A DNA stretch of 64,000 nt. It comes from Clostridioides sp. ES-S-0054-01. Its GTDB lineage: Bacteria; Bacillota; Clostridia; Peptostreptococcales; Peptostreptococcaceae. Where the stretch lies: positions 2,883,001 to 2,947,000 of the forward strand of contig CP067346.1 of assembly GCA_021561035.1 (NCBI GenBank). Direction: 5' to 3'. How positions within the stretch are numbered: the stretch's first letter is position 1; each line of letters opens with the position of its first letter. Below, in pieces: positions 9,891-19,181 of this stretch. The position numbers and the translations under genes were made by a program. The notes beneath the pieces are model-generated. The model was not told where the DNA came from. It worked only from the letters and a program-made list of their open reading frames with translations, and searched no databases.

Positions 9891-11447
9891 CTATCTTTTA
9901 AGTAGTTTTTGTTTTCCTTTTTTTAAAAATTCAAAAGCTAAATCCATCTCTTCTACCTTAAATAAAACTATCAATATCGTATATACAGAAGCTCCACCTA
10001 ATACTCCAGCTCCAACTGATATAATTTCTTTAATTGTTCCTGCACCTATAAATACATATAGATTACTATATATCAATAAAGTGACTACTGCCATCACACC
10101 AGATGCTACTAAACTTTTTAAACCAGTCTTTATAATTTTATCTCCTCCAAAATATCCATTTTTCTTTTTAAGAGATATAAATAATAATATAACTGTAATT
10201 ATGTTAGACGTACTAGTTGATATAGCAATCCCTGCATGCCCCAGTGGTCTTATTAATATCAAATTAAGAACTATATTTATTATTAAAGCTATACTTCCAT
10301 TTATCATCGGCGTCTTTGTGTCTGAAAGAGAGTAAAATGCCCTATATAAAACATCTCTTACTCCACAAGCCAGTAAGCCTAGTGAATATAATCTAAGAGC
10401 TATAGATGTAAGGTCTGTTGATAACGCATCAAATTTACCTCTTTGGAATAATATCCTAACAAGAGGTTCTGCTAATATAATAGCTCCTATAGATATAGGA
10501 AGCACCACCAATATAATGCAATTTGACGATTTTACAATAGTGCTTATAAATCCTTCTTTGTTATCTTTACCTGACATTTTTGCTAATTTAGGATATATAA
10601 CTGTTATTATAGATGTAACAAATAATGCCATAACAAACTCATTTAACCTATTTGCATAGTTAAGAGCAGACAACTTACCATCTCCCAAAGTAGTTGCCAA
10701 TAGCCTGTCAACAAATATATTTAACTGTCCAACAGCTACTCCTACTAACATAGGCAATACTAGGTTAACTAATTCTTTTATAGACTCATCCTTTAAATTT
10801 ATATACGGCTTATACTTGTAGGACTTCTTAAATGCAAATGGAAGTTGAAATAATAGTTGACTCGCCATAGCAAATAGTGCTCCTGCTGGTAGTATCCATA
10901 TATTTTTACCTGCACTTAGTGCTATTGCTGCTATTATTATAATATTATATGGAATTCCTATAAGCCCAGGAATTACAAAACTATCATTTACCTGTAAAAA
11001 TGAACTAAATATTTTACTTCCACTCAGGAACAAAACTCCTGAAATCATTATTTTAGTAAATAATATTGCTGCTTGGAACTTAGCAGGGTCATTTCTAAAT
11101 CCTGCTGCAAATACTGTAACAAATTGCTCTGTAAATAAAAGCCCAATAATAGCTATTACTATAGCCATTATATAGCATATATTTAAAACATTATTAGTAA
11201 ATTTTAAGGCACCTTCATCTCCGAGTCTTTTCTTTGTCTCAAAGTACATAGGTATATAAGTTGTAGCAATTGCAGAGCCTATGACTGCTATGATTAAACC
11301 AGGTATATTTAATGTTAATACAAACACATCTGCATACATACCTGTCCCATAGAAATTTGCAAGTACAAGCTCTCTAAGGAAACCTAATACTTTTGAAAAC
11401 ATAGTGGCTGCCATAATCCACAATGCTGCTTTAGCTGTTTTTGACAT
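9891..11447 (-). CDS. murJ: MurJ/MviN-type lipid-linked oligosaccharide flippase
   Basis: A 518-residue polytopic protein of the MOP superfamily, with about 14 membrane segments. The N-terminus (AALWIMAATMFSKVLGFLRE) is the characteristic first helix of MurJ/MviN, and FRNDPAKF and ILFQRGKFD are typical loops. In this cluster it most likely flips lipid-linked polymer repeat units; a lipid II role cannot be excluded. The ATG at 11447 is preceded by AAGGAGA. It lies between cwp7 and the phosphohexomutase gene on the same strand. Confidence 0.9.
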   Translation of the reverse strand: MSKTAKAALWIMAATMFSKVLGFLRELVLANFYGTGMYADVFVLTLNIPGLIIAVIGSAIATTYIPMYFETKKRLGDEGALKFTNNVLNICYIMAIVIAIIGLLFTEQFVTVFAAGFRNDPAKFQAAILFTKIMISGVLFLSGSKIFSSFLQVNDSFVIPGLIGIPYNIIIIAAIALSAGKNIWILPAGALFAMASQLLFQLPFAFKKSYKYKPYINLKDESIKELVNLVLPMLVGVAVGQLNIFVDRLLATTLGDGKLSALNYANRLNEFVMALFVTSIITVIYPKLAKMSGKDNKEGFISTIVKSSNCIILVVLPISIGAIILAEPLVRILFQRGKFDALSTDLTSIALRLYSLGLLACGVRDVLYRAFYSLSDTKTPMINGSIALIINIVLNLILIRPLGHAGIAISTSTSNIITVILLFISLKKKNGYFGGDKIIKTGLKSLVASGVMAVVTLLIYSNLYVFIGAGTIKEIISVGAGVLGGASVYTILIVLFKVEEMDLAFEFLKKGKQKLLKR

Positions 11448-11561
11448 TTTCTTTCTCCTTATCTAATTTAAACTCTAAAAGTAGAACTTTTAAAACTGCT
11501 TATAAACATTATTTTGACTAAGTAAATTTAACCTATGAAAAGCTTCCTTATAAATCAAAAA

Positions 11562-12617
11562 CTATTTCGACTCATATCTAAGTGCCCTAAATGTAATCAA
11601 TAGTAATAGTAGTATTAATATTATACAAGATAAGAATGTTAGATTAAATATACTCTTAAGTAGACTATAATCACCTACTGTATATCCAACTTCAACTACA
11701 TCATTTATATTACTATTTTTCAAGAATTTATCTTGTGCACGACTTAAATTATCACTACAAATCAGTATTGGCATATTTTCTTTTGCTGATACTACTCCCA
11801 AAGAAATATATTCGTTTACATCAGATCTACTACCAAAGTCTAATCTAGCAGTATAGATTTTCTTTATATCTTTTTCATCATAAAACTTCTTTATTAAATC
11901 TACATTTGTACTTGACTTATTTATTTGCTTTATACCTTCTATATTTTTTAAGTTAGAATCAATCTCTGCAATAAATTCTTTTGAATCACCTAACGCATAT
12001 ATTTTTTCAAGGTTTTTACCTTTTAAAAAATCAATTTGTTCTTCAAAGCCTTCATCTTTAGCCCATATTATTGGCATCCCACTTTTAGCAGCATAAGAAT
12101 ATACAGATATGGCATTCTCTAATCCCGTAGTTGAGCTAAGTAAAAATGCTTTATCAAATCCTACTGTTCTATACATTTCTCTAGCTATCTTTAGAGATGT
12201 ATCATATCTGTCTTTTCCTCTTATTCTTTCTACTTTCATTCCCATTTTTTCTATATTACGTTCAGCATCTTTAGATACTGCCTTTAAACCACCTACTATC
12301 GTAACCTTCTCTGGACCTAGTTCTTTTAAATAATTTCTAGTCACTCTACCAAGATTTTTACTCTTAGTTACAACTATTGGAGCATTTTTTGTATATGCTA
12401 AAGGTGTTGCACTTATACTATCTACAATTGAATCTTCATTTACAAGAATTACTTCTTTAGAATTCTTAAATGCTCTTTTATTTAATTCTGTTGAAATTTC
12501 TGGTATACTTCCTTCTATCAACTCTCTTTTAGGATTTGAATCTGCAAATACTCCTATAGTACTAGAAATAGAGATTAACAAAACTAACGATAATATAGTA
12601 GAAATTTTTTTAATCAT
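11562..12617 (-). CDS. cwp7: Cwp7: CWB2 cell-wall protein with a C-terminal membrane helix
   Basis: 351 residues. A signal peptide (about 1-25) is followed by three CWB2 modules (about 30-325; ILV and GKDRYDTS-type motifs) and then a strongly hydrophobic segment LTFLSCIILILLLLLITF ending in RALRYESK. No other functional domain is present. Unlike the other Cwps here it should be held in the cytoplasmic membrane by its C-terminal helix, with the polymer-binding modules facing out. Its place inside the polymer gene cluster, between the sugar-phosphate transferase and murJ, suggests a link to polymer assembly or attachment rather than S-layer decoration. The CWB2 modules are more degenerate than those of SlpA. 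A hairpin terminator lies just upstream (12657-12684). Confidence 0.88.
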   Translation of the reverse strand: MIKKISTILSLVLLISISSTIGVFADSNPKRELIEGSIPEISTELNKRAFKNSKEVILVNEDSIVDSISATPLAYTKNAPIVVTKSKNLGRVTRNYLKELGPEKVTIVGGLKAVSKDAERNIEKMGMKVERIRGKDRYDTSLKIAREMYRTVGFDKAFLLSSTTGLENAISVYSYAAKSGMPIIWAKDEGFEEQIDFLKGKNLEKIYALGDSKEFIAEIDSNLKNIEGIKQINKSSTNVDLIKKFYDEKDIKKIYTARLDFGSRSDVNEYISLGVVSAKENMPILICSDNLSRAQDKFLKNSNINDVVEVGYTVGDYSLLKSIFNLTFLSCIILILLLLLITFRALRYESK

Positions 12618-12656
12618 AAGTTCTCATTCCTTTTCTTTTTTGTATTTTTTGACAAT

Positions 12657-12684
12657 AAAAAAGCTCTTTTTAAAGAGCTTTTTC
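12657..12684 (-). terminator. Terminator hairpin after the sugar transferase gene
   Basis: A perfect AAAGCTCTTT / AAAGAGCTTT stem is followed by T residues in the minus direction. It lies 27 bases after the stop of the sugar transferase gene and 40 bases before cwp7, so it may lower expression of the rest of the polymer cluster relative to its first gene. Confidence 0.75.
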
Positions 12685-12711
12685 ATTGATTAGTAATCTA
12701 ATATTTTAAAA

Positions 12712-13398
12712 TTATCTAGCTCCGTCTCCTGTCAATACTACTTTAACAGTTTTAAAGAGTATCTTAAAGTCAAGTAATATACTCCTATTTTTTATATAGT
12801 AAATATCTTCTTTAAGTTTTTCTTCAGGAGTGATTTCGTATCCACCATTTACTTGTGCCCAACCTGTAAGCCCAGGTTTTATAGCAAGCCTGTTGATAAA
12901 TCCAGGTATTTCCTCATTAAATTGAACAGTAAAGTTTGGTCTCTCTGGTCTAGGGCCTATTAAGCCCATATCCCCCTTTAATATATTAAACAGCTGTGGA
13001 ATCTCATCAATTCTAGTTTTCCTAATAAACTTTCCAACCTTAGTTATTCTAGGATCATCTTTTTCAGCCCATTGTGCGCCAAATTTTTCTGCGTCTGTTC
13101 TCATAGATCTTAATTTATATATATAGAATCTTCTCCCGCATTTTCCTAGTCTTTCTTGCTTATAAGTTATTGGTCCTTTGTCCTCTATTTTAATAAGAAT
13201 TCCAAATATTGCTATTAAAGGTAAACCTATCACAAGCCCTATTATAGATAAGACTAAATCCATAATTCTCTGGTACAAATCAAATAAAATTGTTCCTTTT
13301 ACTATGCTATAGTCAATCTCACTTGCAATTTCTTTATCTGCCCCTGGATAGCTTTTAATTTTAGGTATTTCACACTCATCATTAGTATATCCAGACAT
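12712..13398 (-). CDS. Undecaprenyl-phosphate sugar-1-phosphate transferase (initiating enzyme)
   Basis: A 228-residue bacterial sugar transferase (PF02397 type). One hydrophobic hairpin-like segment (DLVLSIIGLVIGLPLIAIFG) is followed by the conserved catalytic region YKQERLG, FYIYKLRSM, RITKVGKFIRKTRIDE, PQLFNILKGDM and GPRPERP. Such enzymes start repeat-unit synthesis by moving a sugar-1-P onto undecaprenyl phosphate at the inner membrane face. I use the ATG at 13398 behind GGAGGTAACT; the in-frame ATG 12 bases upstream overlaps that ribosome site. It is the most upstream gene of the polymer cluster, fitting a first-step enzyme. Confidence 0.92.
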   Translation of the reverse strand: MSGYTNDECEIPKIKSYPGADKEIASEIDYSIVKGTILFDLYQRIMDLVLSIIGLVIGLPLIAIFGILIKIEDKGPITYKQERLGKCGRRFYIYKLRSMRTDAEKFGAQWAEKDDPRITKVGKFIRKTRIDEIPQLFNILKGDMGLIGPRPERPNFTVQFNEEIPGFINRLAIKPGLTGWAQVNGGYEITPEEKLKEDIYYIKNRSILLDFKILFKTVKVVLTGDGAR

Positions 13399-13549
13399 AG
13401 TTACCTCCATATTGGAATAAAAATTTTTTAATTCTTAATTTCAACTTATTTCTATCTTATTTTTGACTTATTTCTATATTATACTCAATAATGAGCAGAT
13501 TATCAATACAAGAAACATCATTGTAAACAATTTGATTCTTTACAAAAAT

Positions 13550-13593
13550 ATATCATCTCTTGTTATATTTTACATTATAACAGGAGATGATAT
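13550..13593 (-). terminator. Terminator after cwp6
   Basis: Near-perfect stem ATATCATCTC-TGTTATA / TATAACA-GAGATGATAT with an 8-base loop and ATTTTTG after it in the minus direction, 18 bases downstream of the cwp6 stop. Confidence 0.8.
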
Positions 13594-13611
13594 GTTTTGC
13601 TTTAATATTTT

Positions 13612-15633
13612 TTATTTTACTGTATCTTCTATTCCTATTCCAATTTGAGTTCCCATTGTTTTTACTTTTTCTGCAGTATTTAACTTATCCATATCACTCT
13701 TATTGTCTATAAATGCACATTCAACAAGTATTGCTGGATAGTTATTGTTTCTTAAAACATACAGGTAATCATTACCATTTGCAAGTGTTCTTGTTTTAAT
13801 TCCTCTATTTTTCATGTTAAATTTTTCTAGTATTCTTTTTAAGATATTTGATGCTGCAGTCTTAGTTGTCCCACCATTCTTATCTTTTACTTTGTAATAA
13901 ATTTCCACACCATTACCAGCTCCATTAGATGCATTGTAATGTATACTTGTAAATAAATCTGGCTTTATAGTATTTGATAAAGTTGTTCTTTCTCCTAAAG
14001 CCATTGTTTTATCTGTATCTCTAGTCATAACAACATTTATACCTTTTGAACGTAAATATTCAGTAGTTGCAAGTGCTGTATTAAGAGTATATTTCTTTTC
14101 TTGTGCTCCACCGTTCAGCCCACTTGTTGCTCCTGAATCAGACCCCCCATGACCTGGGTCTATCACTACAGTTTTTCCTGTTGATGTTCCTGAATTTCCA
14201 TCTATTGGTGCATTGTGTTTTGATAAACTAGATGCTATAGAACTTATAACACTATCTTTCATTCCATCACCAATTTGATATATTGTTCCTGCTGTTTTTT
14301 CTGATAAGTTTGTATTATGGTATGCAGAAACATAAGTTTTTGGAGTTATAAGTATTGGAGCTTTTAATTTAGCTGCTAAAGGTCCTGCTGTTATTGAGTC
14401 AACTATTATGTCAGATTTTGCAACTAACATTGCACTCAACTCTTTATCTGGATAGAAAGTCTTAATTACCTTTGCATTTGTTTCATGTCTATCTGCTCCA
14501 GAAACTCTATTTTTTGAAGTGCCATTTTTTGCTATTTTAGATATTTGGTCTATAATTTTTGATGATAAACTTTGACTACCACCTATGTAATAAACTTCTT
14601 CTAAACCTTGTGAAGATAACCAATCATATGTACCTTGTGGTACAGAGTCTTTATTAGATAATATTATAGGTTGTTGGTCTTCACCTGCTTTTGGTGAAAT
14701 ATTAAGAGCATCATATTCACCAGCATAACCATTTGCTATGTATATTTTATTAACATCATGATACTTATCTATTTCTTTTGCTATAAGTAAAGATGTTTCA
14801 TGTCTATCAACCCCACCAATACGAGTTACATTTACATTCACAGCAGATTTAATTTGAGACACTGCCTTTTGTGAAACTGAACCATCATCACCTATGATTA
14901 TTACATCACTTGGATTTAGACGTTTTAATTCTTCTTTTGTGCTTTCTGGTATATCATCCTTATTTGCAAGTAATATTGGTGCATCATAAGTAGATGCAAG
15001 TGGAGTAGCTGTGATTCCATCTGCTGCTAGTTCTCCATTAACTATTACAACTTTACTGGCTCCATCTTTCCAACCTTGTTTACTTATCTCAACAGCAGTT
15101 TCAAATCTAGTAGCTCCAGCAAGTTTTTTTACTGGTGCAGAAGTTTTTCTCATATATTCATTTACTGCTTTTGTTGAATTTACATCACTTATTATAAATT
15201 CTTGTGTTACATCATAATCCTTAAGATTTAATCCCATAGACTCTAAGTCTTCTTTATTTAAAACCTTCTGTTCATCTTTACCATTTACTTTTATGCTTTG
15301 AAGTTCCCATACATTTAAATATTCTGGGTCTTTGTTATAGTTTATTACACCTTCATATGTATCTGTCTTCTCATTATAATTTAGAGTAGCTTCAAGTGGC
15401 ATATCATAACACATAAAATTTAATGTTATTGAATCAGCATTTAATTTTTCTTTAAATTTTACACTTGCACTCGATTTACTTCCTAACACTACACTTTTTC
15501 TTTGTAAATTTATATTAATATCTGAATTAGATTCTGTATTTGCAGTAGTATTTTCCGCTGCTAAAGCTACGTTTGGTGCCACCATTGCTACAGACAACAT
15601 TCCTGTTGCCAATAATTTTGTTGTTTTTTTCAT
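13612..15633 (-). CDS. cwp6: Cwp6: CWB2 cell-wall protein with N-acetylmuramoyl-L-alanine amidase domain
   Basis: About 673 residues: signal peptide (to about residue 26, ALAAEN), a unique N-terminal region (about 27-165), three CWB2 modules (about 168-480) and a C-terminal Amidase_3 domain (about 490-674). The amidase zinc ligands are visible in VIDPGHGG, the Glu of AQEKKY and SIHYNA, with the catalytic Glu in VECAF. It should cut the amide between muramic acid and the stem peptide while anchored to PSII. Two ATGs (15636, 15633) follow GGGGGG; the second has the better spacing. Confidence 0.93.
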   Translation of the reverse strand: MKKTTKLLATGMLSVAMVAPNVALAAENTTANTESNSDININLQRKSVVLGSKSSASVKFKEKLNADSITLNFMCYDMPLEATLNYNEKTDTYEGVINYNKDPEYLNVWELQSIKVNGKDEQKVLNKEDLESMGLNLKDYDVTQEFIISDVNSTKAVNEYMRKTSAPVKKLAGATRFETAVEISKQGWKDGASKVVIVNGELAADGITATPLASTYDAPILLANKDDIPESTKEELKRLNPSDVIIIGDDGSVSQKAVSQIKSAVNVNVTRIGGVDRHETSLLIAKEIDKYHDVNKIYIANGYAGEYDALNISPKAGEDQQPIILSNKDSVPQGTYDWLSSQGLEEVYYIGGSQSLSSKIIDQISKIAKNGTSKNRVSGADRHETNAKVIKTFYPDKELSAMLVAKSDIIVDSITAGPLAAKLKAPILITPKTYVSAYHNTNLSEKTAGTIYQIGDGMKDSVISSIASSLSKHNAPIDGNSGTSTGKTVVIDPGHGGSDSGATSGLNGGAQEKKYTLNTALATTEYLRSKGINVVMTRDTDKTMALGERTTLSNTIKPDLFTSIHYNASNGAGNGVEIYYKVKDKNGGTTKTAASNILKRILEKFNMKNRGIKTRTLANGNDYLYVLRNNNYPAILVECAFIDNKSDMDKLNTAEKVKTMGTQIGIGIEDTVK

Positions 15634-15888
15634 CATATCCCCCCTAATTTTTTTGGACCTTTAAATCTCTAAATCTTTTTTAATACATCTTAAGCTTGCT
15701 TTATATTACATAAATTCAATATTATGTAAATCTTTTTTCATTATAGCACAAAAAATTACAAATTGTAAACTTTTTGTAATCTTTTATGGCATGCTTTTTA
15801 AATTTTATCGAGGAGAAATTTTGATTATATTTGATAGTTTCTGTATATTTGAACAAAACAAAGGAATTCTTGTCTAGAAAATATTACA

Positions 15889-17250
15889 CTAAATTTTGAT
15901 AAATATTTTTTTCTTATACATAATAGACATTACTATAACCCAGAATAAGACGTATAGTAAAGAAAATACAAGAGAATCCCAAGTTGTACCTACCCAAGGT
16001 GTTATAAGTTCATATGTAGTCCACTCTACCAAGGTAGTTGGATAATCGACTTTATCTGTAAGTTTTGGAACATTCCAAAAAACATGGCTTAATATCTCGA
16101 GACACATATATGTAAAAATGGGACTACTTCCAAGTGCTATTATTGGGGTAAATATTTTACTTTTATTTCTAATGTCACATATAAAGTAAAATATTGACAG
16201 TAATATACCATAACTTCCAGCCATTAAAAGTACAAATGAACTAGACCATAACCTTTTATTAAATGGAAAGTATTGATTAAATATAAAAGCACCTATTAGT
16301 AAAATTATACTCATAACTAATATTTTAAAAAATTTTTTATATTCTCCTATACTTTCTTTTAAAAGAACACATCCCATAGTACATCCCAACATTCCTGAAG
16401 AAATTGCTACTATACTAGTTAAAAAGCCATCTGGTTCAAACTCTGGTTTATACAAATGCCCTTTAAAGAAATGTAAATCCACTAATTGTGCAAGAGAACC
16501 TTCTAGCTCAAACCCATAAGGTTTTGCTAATATATAGTACCCCACTATTATCAATGCAGATATACATAAGAAAGTAATTATAGTTGCAGTACTTCCTACA
16601 TTTAGCTTTTTTAGCAGTAAATACACTAGACTAGTTACAAGGTATACTAGTCCCATACGTTGAAGCACTCCAAGTATTCTTACAGTATTTAAGTCATGAT
16701 TTCCTAGGTAATTTAAGAAAAATCCAAACAACATTAGTAAAATACTTCTCTTAAATATACTTAGTATTATTTGTATTGTAGATTTATTATTCTTTAGTTT
16801 ACTGTTTATTGATATTGGAATTGTAACACCTAAGGATATAACAAAAAAAGGAAATGCAAAGTCTGCAAGTGTTACACCATGCCATATAGCATGTCTTAGT
16901 TGAGGATACATTCTCATCCAAGTACCAGGATTATTACAAACTATCATGAGGGCTATTGATAGCCCTCTTATTATATCTATTGATTTAACTCTGCTATTCA
17001 TAAGTTTAGAATCTACACTATTATTTGAAATTTTATTGCTATTGCTATTGCTATTGCTATTGCTATTGCTATTGCTATTGCTATTGCTATTGCTATTGCT
17101 ATTGCTATTGCTATTGCTATTGCTATTGCTATTGCTATTGCTATTGCTATTGCTATTGCTATTGCTATTGCTATTTAGATTATTTTTCTTTATTCTAGTT
17201 TTGTCAATACTTTTATGTATTTTTTTGTTACATTCAATTCCGCTCCCCAT
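15889..17250 (-). CDS. DUF5009/HGSNAT-like membrane acyltransferase with N-terminal Ser-Asn repeat
   Basis: About 453 residues. A charged N-terminus is followed by 23 Ser-Asn dipeptides, then a polytopic membrane region beginning RVKSIDIIRGLSIALM. RGLSIALM, WHGVTLADFAFPFF and the later helices match the YeiB/heparan-alpha-glucosaminide N-acetyltransferase-like family (DUF5009/DUF1624). Members are thought to move acyl groups across the membrane onto surface sugars. The substrate here is unknown; the PSII polymer or peptidoglycan are reasonable guesses from context. I use the ATG at 17250 after GGGAGG rather than an in-frame TTG at 17262 that overlaps the ribosome site. It sits between cwp5 and cwp6. 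Confidence 0.8.
   Translation of the reverse strand: MGSGIECNKKIHKSIDKTRIKKNNLNSNSNSNSNSNSNSNSNSNSNSNSNSNSNSNSNSNSNSNSNSNSNSNKISNNSVDSKLMNSRVKSIDIIRGLSIALMIVCNNPGTWMRMYPQLRHAIWHGVTLADFAFPFFVISLGVTIPISINSKLKNNKSTIQIILSIFKRSILLMLFGFFLNYLGNHDLNTVRILGVLQRMGLVYLVTSLVYLLLKKLNVGSTATIITFLCISALIIVGYYILAKPYGFELEGSLAQLVDLHFFKGHLYKPEFEPDGFLTSIVAISSGMLGCTMGCVLLKESIGEYKKFFKILVMSIILLIGAFIFNQYFPFNKRLWSSSFVLLMAGSYGILLSIFYFICDIRNKSKIFTPIIALGSSPIFTYMCLEILSHVFWNVPKLTDKVDYPTTLVEWTTYELITPWVGTTWDSLVFSLLYVLFWVIVMSIMYKKKIFIKI
17035..17172. repeat. Hexanucleotide microsatellite, 23 perfect units, inside a coding region
   Basis: Twenty-three consecutive ATTGCT units (AGCAAT on the coding strand) encode (Ser-Asn)23 in the cytoplasmic N-terminus of the membrane acyltransferase. 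Because the unit is 6 bases, slippage changes linker length by two residues at a time without breaking the frame. Confidence 0.98.
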
Positions 17251-17383
17251 GTTACCTCCCAAAAATTTATTTAAACATATATTGAACTATATATTTAGCT
17301 ATAAGCCTATTTATCTATAAATATATTTAAATATACATCTTAGATATAATTCCAACACACAGTTCACTTAAATATACATATTT

Positions 17384-18961
17384 TTAGCTAAGGAATTTCT
17401 TTAGAAATCCAAGCTTATCTAGTATATCTTGTATTTTATTGATTTTTTGGCTTATAGAATCTATAGCTTTTTCAATTGAATCGACCTTAGCCTCTAAATC
17501 CTCAAGCTGATTAACTTTTTTATCTATAGTACCATTATTAGTTATATCACTATTAGATGAATTATCTATAAGCTTTCCTATATATCCATCATTAATTAAC
17601 TTTGTATCATTGGCAGAAGCTAATATCATCATTGTTTCTATATCTGAATTTCTAGTATTTTCTATAACTCTACCATTTTTGTCACGAACTGACAATATAG
17701 TTATTGTATCATGATTATTAAATCCACCTTCTCCAATATTTCTAACTATAACATTTACCAAAGTAGCATAGTTATTTACTTCACCATTAGGCATATCTAT
17801 TGTAATAGTTTTTAAGCAATCCCTATTTATATTCACAGTTATTGGTTTATTTGTTACCATCCTAAAAGCTTCATTTACAGTATCTTCTTTGGGGCTAAAG
17901 TTAATAATGTCATTAGGACTTGCGATATTCATCATATCAGTTAATTCCTCAACTGTTTTGGCTTCAAATACAGTTTTTTCTTGTAAACTCTTAATCTCGT
18001 CAAAAGCCTCTTCATTTCCACTTCCACCTACCTGCGTTATAATACTTAATTTTTTAGTACTAAGTATATCTCTCTGTTTTGTATTTAATTTATCACCAAC
18101 CAAAACAACAGGAGATTCATTTTTTGCAGCCAACACTCCAACTGCTAACGAGTCTATTAATTGATTTTCATTTTTGCTACCATCCTTAGTCACATATAGA
18201 TTGCTTAAATTCGTATCAGAATAAAACTTTTCTATAACTTTAGCATTAGTCTCATTTCTATCCTTTCCACTCAATCTTTCTGCATTAGGAAGGCTCTTTT
18301 CCACAGCTCTTGAAACAGAATTCGTACCTCCAATTACATATGCTTTTATAACTTTCTCATCTCTTATAAATTTATCAAAGGCTTCTACCCCATCCTGAGG
18401 GCTAGATAAAATTATAGGCATCTTATTTTGAGCTGCTGGTGCTCCAACGCTAACAGCATCACTCAACCCTTTTTCACCATTTACCACAGCAACTTCCTTA
18501 ATATCTTTTATATCCTTAAGCTTATTAGCCAAAATCAGTGAAGTTTCATATCTGTCCTTACCATTAATTCTTTCTACATTAAGTCCCTCACTTTTTAATT
18601 TGCTCTCTATATCTTTATTAAGTACAGCAGTACCACCTATTAAATAAATATCTTTAGCTCCTAAACGCTTTATCTCTTTTTCAGTTCTATCATCTAGTTT
18701 ATCACTTTCTGTCAAAAGTATTGGTGCTCCTTTAGCTTTTGCAAATGGTGTAGCTGAAAGTGCATCAGCTAATGAATTATCATTAACCAACACAACATTA
18801 TTACTAGAGCCGTATGCCTTTTGACTTATCTTTACAGCAGTTTCGTATCTACCATTACCTATTAGTTTTTCCTCTGTAAGTGCATATGATGGTATTATAG
18901 AAATGCTACTTAAAGTAAGCGCTATTGTCAGTATTGTTAAAATAGTTTTTGGTGCTTTCAT
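17384..18961 (-). CDS. cwp5: Cwp5: CWB2 cell-wall protein with beta-rich domain and C-terminal coiled coil
   Basis: 525 residues: signal peptide (about 1-27), three CWB2 modules (about 30-330; GNGRYETAVKIS, GKDRYETS, GKDRNETN), then a C-terminal region. Residues about 335-480 show regularly spaced Asn/Gly/Thr turns and a TITIDMPNGE motif, and align with part of Cwp66. The last 45 residues form a heptad-patterned coiled coil (LEDLEAKVDSIEKAIDSI), so the protein may oligomerise. The ATG at 18961 follows AAGGGGGA. Function beyond PSII anchoring is unknown. The gene is separated from upstream cwp84 by a repeat element that doubles as a terminator. Confidence 0.9.
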   Translation of the reverse strand: MKAPKTILTILTIALTLSSISIIPSYALTEEKLIGNGRYETAVKISQKAYGSSNNVVLVNDNSLADALSATPFAKAKGAPILLTESDKLDDRTEKEIKRLGAKDIYLIGGTAVLNKDIESKLKSEGLNVERINGKDRYETSLILANKLKDIKDIKEVAVVNGEKGLSDAVSVGAPAAQNKMPIILSSPQDGVEAFDKFIRDEKVIKAYVIGGTNSVSRAVEKSLPNAERLSGKDRNETNAKVIEKFYSDTNLSNLYVTKDGSKNENQLIDSLAVGVLAAKNESPVVLVGDKLNTKQRDILSTKKLSIITQVGGSGNEEAFDEIKSLQEKTVFEAKTVEELTDMMNIASPNDIINFSPKEDTVNEAFRMVTNKPITVNINRDCLKTITIDMPNGEVNNYATLVNVIVRNIGEGGFNNHDTITILSVRDKNGRVIENTRNSDIETMMILASANDTKLINDGYIGKLIDNSSNSDITNNGTIDKKVNQLEDLEAKVDSIEKAIDSISQKINKIQDILDKLGFLKKFLS

Positions 18962-19068
18962 TATTATTCCCCCTTATTTTGTTTAAAATCTTACTATATT
19001 TATATTATAAAATATCTTTACACTATTTTACAGTTTAAAATTATTACATTTTTCTCAATAAAAAATAT

Positions 19069-19181
19069 GCTGTCTTAAAATAGATATACGCTCTTTCTCA
19101 TTGTTGAAATGATGAAAATATATTTAATTTCATACAAAAAAGAGTGCCTCATGAACTAAAAAGTTCATTTTAGGGCACTCC
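19069..19181. repeat. Short inverted-repeat element, copy 1 (also cwp84 terminator)
   Basis: This 113-base element starts GCTGTCTTAAAATAG and ends in TTTAGGGCACTC. Its internal part (CATTGTTGAAATGATGAAAAT, then CATACAAAAAAGAGTGCCTCATGAA) is shared with the copy at 44045-44156 in the same orientation and partly with the inverted copy at 45954-46095. In the minus direction one end forms a GAGTGCC...ATGAACT / AGTTCAT..GGCACTC hairpin followed by TTTTTT, placed to terminate cwp84. A 15-base unit (GGAGTGCCYTAAAAT) is duplicated at the edge, to about 19199. Together with AT-rich flanks it fills the cwp84-cwp5 gap. Confidence 0.8.

Noticed and set aside
12712-13410. Upstream ATG (13410) as the start of the sugar transferase
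   Set aside because: It overlaps the GGAGG ribosome site that serves the ATG at 13398.
17035-17172. CRISPR-like or phase-variable ON/OFF repeat
   Set aside because: Units are contiguous with no spacers, and a 6-base unit cannot change the reading frame.
16946-17320. Plus-strand open frame of poly-leucine opposite the membrane acyltransferase
   Set aside because: It is the antisense reading of the ATTGCT repeat and has no ribosome site; the minus-strand gene has clear family motifs.
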